Assembly: GCA_023387755.1 (NCBI GenBank)
Contig: JAEWHO010000035.1
Span: 1-18,826, forward strand
Length of the DNA stretch: 18,826 nt
Direction: 5' to 3'
DNA from: Actinomycetes bacterium
GTDB taxonomy: Bacteria; Actinomycetota; Actinomycetes; Actinomycetales; Actinomycetaceae
Below the pieces are notes generated by a model. It searched no databases. It saw nothing but the letters and a program-made list of their open reading frames with translations, and was not told where the DNA came from. Below, piece by piece: positions 14,606 to 18,826 of the stretch; the first letter of the stretch is position 1, and each line of letters opens with the position of its first letter. The position numbers were made by a program, and so were the translations under genes.

Positions 14606-16024
14606 CTATGCGCCTACGCTGACTTCTTCCAGGGTGCGCCCGACTGCCACACCGAGCAGGCCGAGCCCGGCCAGGAAGGTTAATGCCACCACCGGGCCGA
14701 TTGCGGCCAGTGCCGAGGTGAGTGCCCCGGTCAGCAGTAGGATCACCCCCATGGCGGTGTTCGCAACGGCCACATATTGGGTGCGTTTATCGCCTTCGGC
14801 CATATCCACAACGTAGGTTTTCCGCCCCACTCGCACACCGGTGTGTACCAGGGTGAGCAGGAAGAATACTGCCGGCCCCCACCACCATTGCCGGATCAAG
14901 GCGGGCAGGAAGCTAGAGGCCACGTAGACGAGCACCAACATGGAGGCGAGGGCAGCCCCGTAGATCATGGTTTTGCGGGAGGATTTATCAGATACCACTC
15001 CGGAGATCCGCCCGCCGAGCAGCGCCGCTACCCCCGACGCCACAATGAACGTAGCCACGGAGGACATTCCCGCCCCGGATTCTTGGGCTGCATGGGCCAC
15101 AATGAAGGGCGGGGTGAGGGCAGAGACGAGCAGGAGCGAACGCACGATTACGAACCGCCGGAACGGAGCGTCAGCCGTGAGAAGCTGCCAGGTCTCCTTC
15201 AACCAGCCCAGGTGCAGGAGGGTGTCGCGCAAACGTACAGGGGCACCGGCAGCGGCGGAGTGCGCCTGATTACCGATTTCCGCGCTGGCGGTGCCGTTAC
15301 CCGGTTGCGCGCCGGCGGTGCCACTGCGCGTGCGTCCGCCAGCAGCGCCGTCGTCTTCCTTGATCCGCGCAAAAATCACGCCGCCGAGCGCGAAGGCTAG
15401 TGCGGCTACCCCCACGAGCGCTGCTAATACGGCGCGGGAGAGGTCGCTGCCGCCCCAGGCGCGGATTGCCAGACCTACCGTGATTGCGACTATCCCGGAT
15501 ATCGTCGTCGCCAAACCGGAGACGCGCCCGCGTAACCCCTTGGGGCTGGTGCGCCCCTGAATATCTTTGGAGGCAATCGAGTTTAGGGAGCGCGCGAGGG
15601 CCTGGGTTACGAGGCCTAAAAGTACGACGACGCCGGCCGCCCAGCCCTGTAAAAGCGCGGCAGCCAACGCGATTAGCGCCGCGCCGAGAGCCTGCCCGAA
15701 GGCGCCGGCCACCCAGATGGCGGCCCGCCGACGATGCGCCCGCACCCACGGTTGCAGGGCCGCCTGCGGCAGCATAGATCCGGATTCGCGGATGGGGACC
15801 AGCAGGCCGGTCATCCACGCGGGCGCACCCACGGCGCTCATTACCCACGGTAAAACTGTGGAGGCTTTGGCCAGTTGATCGGCGATATTTTGCATTCCGT
15901 TCGCTGCCACGAAGGTCACCGCATTATGGCGGATGTGTTCGCGCGCGTAGGCGCTCAGTTCGTGGGCGTCCTCGTGTTGGGTGTCACGGTGCAAAATGGT
16001 GTCGATCAGATAGCCGTTTTTCAC
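14606..16024 (-). CDS. MFS transporter (uncharacterised family)
   Basis: A 472-residue major facilitator superfamily protein with about 12 membrane helices. The hydrophilic N-terminus (1-34) is followed by helices from VTFVAANGM onward. The loop after helix 4, SIASKDIQGRTSPKGLRGRVSG (149-170), and the segment RESGSMLPQAALQPWVR (79-95) are conserved-looking features of one uncharacterised MFS group. The central cytoplasmic loop (about 222-263) is Gly/Ala/Thr/Asn-rich and low in complexity. It starts with GTG at 16024; AATAAT lies exactly 6 nt upstream (16031-16036 on the complement) with no SD, suggesting a leaderless start. The substrate is unknown. It lies 57 bp downstream of a second, unrelated MFS gene. 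Confidence 0.85.
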   Translation of the reverse strand: MKNGYLIDTILHRDTQHEDAHELSAYAREHIRHNAVTFVAANGMQNIADQLAKASTVLPWVMSAVGAPAWMTGLLVPIRESGSMLPQAALQPWVRAHRRRAAIWVAGAFGQALGAALIALAAALLQGWAAGVVVLLGLVTQALARSLNSIASKDIQGRTSPKGLRGRVSGLATTISGIVAITVGLAIRAWGGSDLSRAVLAALVGVAALAFALGGVIFARIKEDDGAAGGRTRSGTAGAQPGNGTASAEIGNQAHSAAAGAPVRLRDTLLHLGWLKETWQLLTADAPFRRFVIVRSLLLVSALTPPFIVAHAAQESGAGMSSVATFIVASGVAALLGGRISGVVSDKSSRKTMIYGAALASMLVLVYVASSFLPALIRQWWWGPAVFFLLTLVHTGVRVGRKTYVVDMAEGDKRTQYVAVANTAMGVILLLTGALTSALAAIGPVVALTFLAGLGLLGVAVGRTLEEVSVGA

Positions 16025-16030
16025 GCCTCA

Positions 16031-16036
16031 ATTATT
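16031..16036 (-). promoter_or_regulatory. -10 box of leaderless MFS gene
   Basis: AATAAT on the minus strand, then 6 nt, then the GTG start. It departs from the TAnnnT form of the other leaderless boxes but has the same spacing and matches five of six bases of TATAAT. Confidence 0.45.
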
Positions 16037-16081
16037 CCCGCATCGGCGCGGCGGCACATCTTGCCCTAGGCTAAACAAAAC

Positions 16082-17452
16082 TTAGGCGATCTCCACGTGT
16101 TTCGTTTCTGGGATGAGGAATACGGTGGCGAGGATGTCGATGACGTAGATGATGGCCAGTAGGCCCACCGCCATTTGGAAGGAGTACGCAGCCGCGAGCG
16201 CCCCTATCACGAGCGGCGCGAATCCGCCCACACCGCGCCCGATATTGAACAGCACGTTTTGCGCCGTCGCCCGGGAACTGGTGGGGTAGGCCTCCGCCGT
16301 CACCGCACCGTAGCCGCCGAGCATACCGTTAACGAACATGCCGAGGAAGAACCCGCCGATCAGCAGGGCCAGCGGGCTGCTCACTTGGGCATAGATGAGC
16401 ACCATCACCACGGCCCCGGTTTGGAAGATGAGGAAGGCGGGTTTGCGGCCGAGGTGGTCGGCGAGGTAGCCGAAGATCATGATGCCGGCCATCATGCCGA
16501 TGACCGTCACGCCCGTCCAGATCGCGGATTTTTGGATGGACAGGTGGTGGGTTTTGGCCAGGAATGACGGCATCCAGATCATGAGGCCGTAGTAACCGAA
16601 GTTTTGCACGCTGGTGAGCACTGTGATGCCGATCGAGGTGCGCGTGGTGCGGGCGTCTTTGACGAGTTCGTGAACGGGGAAGCGTTCGCGTAGGCTGCGC
16701 GGGCGGGTTGCGTTTTGGGTGAAGACTTCGGGTTCTTCTACGGTTCTGCGGACGACGACGGCGACTAGCGCTGGCGCGACTCCGATAAAGAACAGCACCC
16801 GCCATCCCCAGTGGTAGACGACGGCAGCGGATACGAAGGTGGCTGCGAGTACGCCGAATTGCCAGCCGATCGCTACAAAACTCGTGGCTTTCGCGCGAAG
16901 TTTCGCGGGCCAGGCTTCGGCGGCGAGGGTCATGCCGATGCCGTATTCGGCCCCGATGCCGATTCCGGCGAGGAAGCGGAAGAGCGCGATTTGCCAGTAG
17001 TTCTGGGCCAGGCCGGTGGCGGCGGTGAAGACGGCGAAGATGACGATGGACCACATGAGTACGCGCACGCGGCCGTAGGTGTCTGCTAGGGCACCAAAAA
17101 TAAAACCACCTAGCACTGCTCCGAGGAGTGTGTAGGTGGCGAGTGAGCCGGCTTCACTGTCGCTGAGTCCAAGGCCGCCAGAGGCGGGGGAGGCGGAGAT
17201 GGCCAGGATTGCGAAGCCGAGTATGAGGAAGTCGAATCCGTCCATTGCGTACCCGACCATGGACGCCCATACGGCTTTCCAACGATACCGGGAGTTCGGG
17301 GCTTTCGGCGCGGTGCCGGGTTTCGCAGCGGCGGGAGTTCCTGCGGCGGGAGTTGCTGCGGCGGGAGTTGCTGCGGCGTGCGGGCCGGTGGTGGGTTTCG
17401 CCTCTGCTGGGGTTGCTGCCCCGCCCGGGCGATCGTCTCGGGTAGAAGTCAT
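16082..17452 (-). CDS. MFS transporter, metabolite:H+ symporter type
   Basis: A 456-residue protein with an Ala/Thr/Pro-rich N-terminal extension (1-52), then 12 membrane helices. Helix 1 carries MDGFDFLILGF with two Asp, followed by MFS motif A as GALADTYGRVR (120-130), FRFLAGIGIGAEYGIGMTLAAEAWP, and the repeat motif GYLADHLGRKP in the second half. This pattern fits the group of H+-coupled importers for sialic, aromatic or other small organic acids (NanT/AAHS-like); the actual substrate cannot be told. ATG at 17452 is chosen because AAGGA (17460-17464) is 7 nt upstream; the ATG at 17470 lies before that SD. The extension is encoded by a 15-bp tandem repeat. Confidence 0.88.
   Translation of the reverse strand: MTSTRDDRPGGAATPAEAKPTTGPHAAATPAAATPAAGTPAAAKPGTAPKAPNSRYRWKAVWASMVGYAMDGFDFLILGFAILAISASPASGGLGLSDSEAGSLATYTLLGAVLGGFIFGALADTYGRVRVLMWSIVIFAVFTAATGLAQNYWQIALFRFLAGIGIGAEYGIGMTLAAEAWPAKLRAKATSFVAIGWQFGVLAATFVSAAVVYHWGWRVLFFIGVAPALVAVVVRRTVEEPEVFTQNATRPRSLRERFPVHELVKDARTTRTSIGITVLTSVQNFGYYGLMIWMPSFLAKTHHLSIQKSAIWTGVTVIGMMAGIMIFGYLADHLGRKPAFLIFQTGAVVMVLIYAQVSSPLALLIGGFFLGMFVNGMLGGYGAVTAEAYPTSSRATAQNVLFNIGRGVGGFAPLVIGALAAAYSFQMAVGLLAIIYVIDILATVFLIPETKHVEIA
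17328..17372 (-). repeat. 15-bp tandem repeat, three copies, inside the MFS gene
   Basis: The plus-strand unit GCGGCGGGAGTTGCT occurs at 17343-17357 and 17358-17372, with a one-base variant at 17328-17342 and a partial copy after 17372. The unit is five codons, so copy changes stay in frame. It encodes the Thr-Pro-Ala-Ala-Ala-type repeats of the transporter's N-terminal tail. Confidence 0.85.
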
Positions 17453-17562
17453 GCGGCTGTCCTTCAACATGTCGTCGCTACTGTGTTGAGGCGCAGGCGG
17501 CGGTTTCCCCGCCAGCGCGGCGCGCGGCGGGCTTCCCGGGGCCTGCAGGTACCCGAGACATC

Positions 17563-17592
17563 AGGATAAAACGCCGTCGCCCTCCGAGCCAA
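17563..17592 (-). promoter_or_regulatory. Putative promoter of the MFS symporter gene
   Basis: On the minus strand TTGGCT (17587-17592) and TATCCT (17563-17568) are separated by 18 bp. The implied leader is about 100 nt and contains a GC-rich stretch able to fold (CCCGCC with GGCGGG). It lies in the 267-bp divergent gap before the inositol monophosphatase gene. Confidence 0.5.
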
Positions 17593-17707
17593 GCCCTGCC
17601 ACCGACTAAGACGCCGGCAGGCTCTCCCGGCCACACTCTCTCCGGTCTGACTCTCCGGCCCCACCGTGTCTCCCTCCGCGCACTTCTCGTTCCCGACCCG
17701 GGGGGCG

Positions 17708-17713
17708 TATGGT
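17708..17713 (+). promoter_or_regulatory. -10 box of leaderless monophosphatase gene
   Basis: TATGGT is followed by exactly 6 nt and then ATG at 17720, without an SD. This supports starting at 17720 rather than at the in-frame GTG at 17666. Confidence 0.55.
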
Positions 17714-17719
17714 CGTTAT

Positions 17720-18697
17720 ATGGCTTCTGCTTTTGCTGCCGAACTGGCCCTTGCCCGTGACCTCGCCGCCCGCGCGTCGCACCGCGCTTGGCAGATGCGC
17801 CAAGCCGGCGTCGAGGTGGAGCGCAAATCGACTCCTACCGATCTGGTAACAGCCGCTGACCGCGCCACCGAGGAGTTCATCCGTTCGGAGCTGGCCCGTT
17901 TGCGGCCCGGCGACGGCTTCTACGGGGAGGAGTCGGGTGCGCAACAGTCCACGACGGGTTTCACCTGGGTTATTGATCCGATTGATGGCACCGTGAATTA
18001 CGCGCACAATATCCCGGCGTGGGCGACCTCGGTCGCGGTGGTGCGCCATGATGGCCCGGCTGATCCGGCGTCCTGGCAGGTGGTTGCGGGGGCGGTGGCG
18101 AATCCGTCTCTGCACGAAGTGTGGTTCGCGAGCCTCGACGGCGGCGCGTTTCTCGATACGGCCGCTTTCACCGGTCCTCATGGTCTTTCCCCGACGACGC
18201 CGGTTCTCTCGTGGTCCGATAAGCGCCCCGCCTCGGTGCCATCGCAGTTGTCTGCGCACTGCTCCACTCCAAGCCCGGCTTCATCTGTCTCGCTTGCCTC
18301 GTCCACCCCCTCTTCTGTTACCAAGCTGCAGTTGTCTGATTCGGCGACGCTCTCCCGGTCGCTGGTCGCCACCGGTTTCGCCTATGACGCCGCCATCCGC
18401 GTTGAACAGGCGCGCGTGGTTGCGGAGCTGATTGGCCAGGTGGCCGATATTCGCCGCATGGGTGCGGCATCGCTGGATTTAACCGCCGTCGCGGCCGGCC
18501 GCGTAGCTGGGTATTTTGAACGCGGTCTGCACCCTTACGATCACGCTGCCGGTGCTCTTATTGCGGCCGAAGCTGGTGCCGTCATCGCGGGTCCGCGCGG
18601 CACCGCGCGCATGACCGAGGAGTTCGCATTCGCGGCCCATCCCGCCGTTGCCGAAGACCTGCGGCAAGCCCTCACCGACGCCGGCGCCCCCGCCTAA
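17720..18697 (+). CDS. Inositol monophosphatase family protein with inserted Ser/Pro loop
   Basis: A 325-residue Mg-dependent phosphatase of the FIG superfamily, which hydrolyses inositol phosphates, histidinol phosphate or similar monoesters. Metal-site motifs are visible: GEES (69-72) and WVIDPIDGTVNY (83-94, with D86 and D89), plus the second motif as HPYDHAAG (D274), where WD is usual. The conserved start region KSTPTDLVTAADRATE (36-51) is intact. Between GGAFLD (141-146) and SLVATGFAYD (214-223) lies an insertion of about 40-50 residues rich in Ser, Pro, Thr and Ala, on the face before the substrate region. ATG 17720 fits the family N-terminus and has a leaderless-type -10 box. Actual substrate is undetermined; histidinol-phosphatase (HisN) is an alternative. 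Confidence 0.9.
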   Translation: MASAFAAELALARDLAARASHRAWQMRQAGVEVERKSTPTDLVTAADRATEEFIRSELARLRPGDGFYGEESGAQQSTTGFTWVIDPIDGTVNYAHNIPAWATSVAVVRHDGPADPASWQVVAGAVANPSLHEVWFASLDGGAFLDTAAFTGPHGLSPTTPVLSWSDKRPASVPSQLSAHCSTPSPASSVSLASSTPSSVTKLQLSDSATLSRSLVATGFAYDAAIRVEQARVVAELIGQVADIRRMGAASLDLTAVAAGRVAGYFERGLHPYDHAAGALIAAEAGAVIAGPRGTARMTEEFAFAAHPAVAEDLRQALTDAGAPA

Positions 18698-18705
18698 CCC
18701 CACCC

Positions 18706-18826
18706 GATCACTCACCCTGACCCCGCACCCGCACGCATCCCACCCGATCACTCACCCTGGCCCCCTCTCCCGCACCACTTCACTCCCCCTGATCACTCAC
18801 CCTGGCCCCCTCTCTCGCACCACTTC
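18706..18826. repeat. Tandem repeat array running off the window end
   Basis: The core GATCACTCACCCTG occurs at 18706-18719, 18746-18759 and 18791-18804 (periods 40 and 45). Copies two and three are identical over 36 bp except one base (18746-18781 versus 18791-18826). The array starts 9 bp after the monophosphatase stop and the last copy is cut by the window edge. Spacers of about 9 bp are too short for CRISPR; it looks like a minisatellite of C-rich, A/T-poor units. Confidence 0.85.

Noticed and set aside
18706..18826. CRISPR array
   Set aside because: Gaps between the longest repeats are about 9 bp and the repeat lacks dyad symmetry; no cas gene is present.

Overview
The window is GC-rich bacterial chromosome from an actinobacterium. 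Supporting signs are class Ib NrdF, GTP-type PEP carboxykinase, many genes that lack a Shine-Dalgarno (SD) sequence but have a -10 box at a fixed short distance from the start codon (leaderless style), and Q/G/P/Y-rich tails on membrane proteins. The dnaB next to a MATE exporter resembles the rplI-MATE-dnaB neighbourhood of actinomycetes. An Actinomycetaceae-like host is my inference; no rRNA or other decisive marker is present. I see no phage, transposase, tRNA, rRNA or true CRISPR array.

Layout. 1-980: 3' part of a LysR regulator, ending in a 27-bp-period repeat. 1152-1613: small TM2-domain membrane protein. 1788-4831 (minus): pck then nrdF, separated by a large RNA stem-loop. 4965-5483: VanZ-like protein, convergent with a proline iminopeptidase (5491-6777, minus). 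6873-10803: ferritin, then two tandem paralogous multi-spanning membrane proteins of unknown function with disordered tails, each followed by a strong terminator-like hairpin. 10876-12276 (minus): replicative helicase dnaB. 12277-12726: a 450-bp gene-free divergent region with a cluster of DnaA-box-like 9-mers and a row of short GC-rich hairpins. 12727-14539: MATE exporter and HIT-family hydrolase. 14606-17452 (minus): two MFS transporters. 17720-18697: inositol monophosphatase family enzyme, followed by a tandem repeat that runs off the window.

Most genes are housekeeping or transport: nucleotide reduction, anaplerosis or gluconeogenesis, iron storage, peptide turnover, replication, and uptake or efflux. 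They do not form one dedicated pathway. The notable content is mainly regulatory or structural. It comprises five to six genes with the same -10/N6/start-codon layout, the wobble-supported stem-loop before nrdF, the DnaA-box cluster next to dnaB, repeat operators beside pck and lysR, a PEPCK with changed active-site residues, and a recurrent habit of Ala/Ser/Pro/Thr-rich insertions in otherwise folded proteins. The two paralogous Q-rich membrane proteins are the best candidate for an undescribed protein family.
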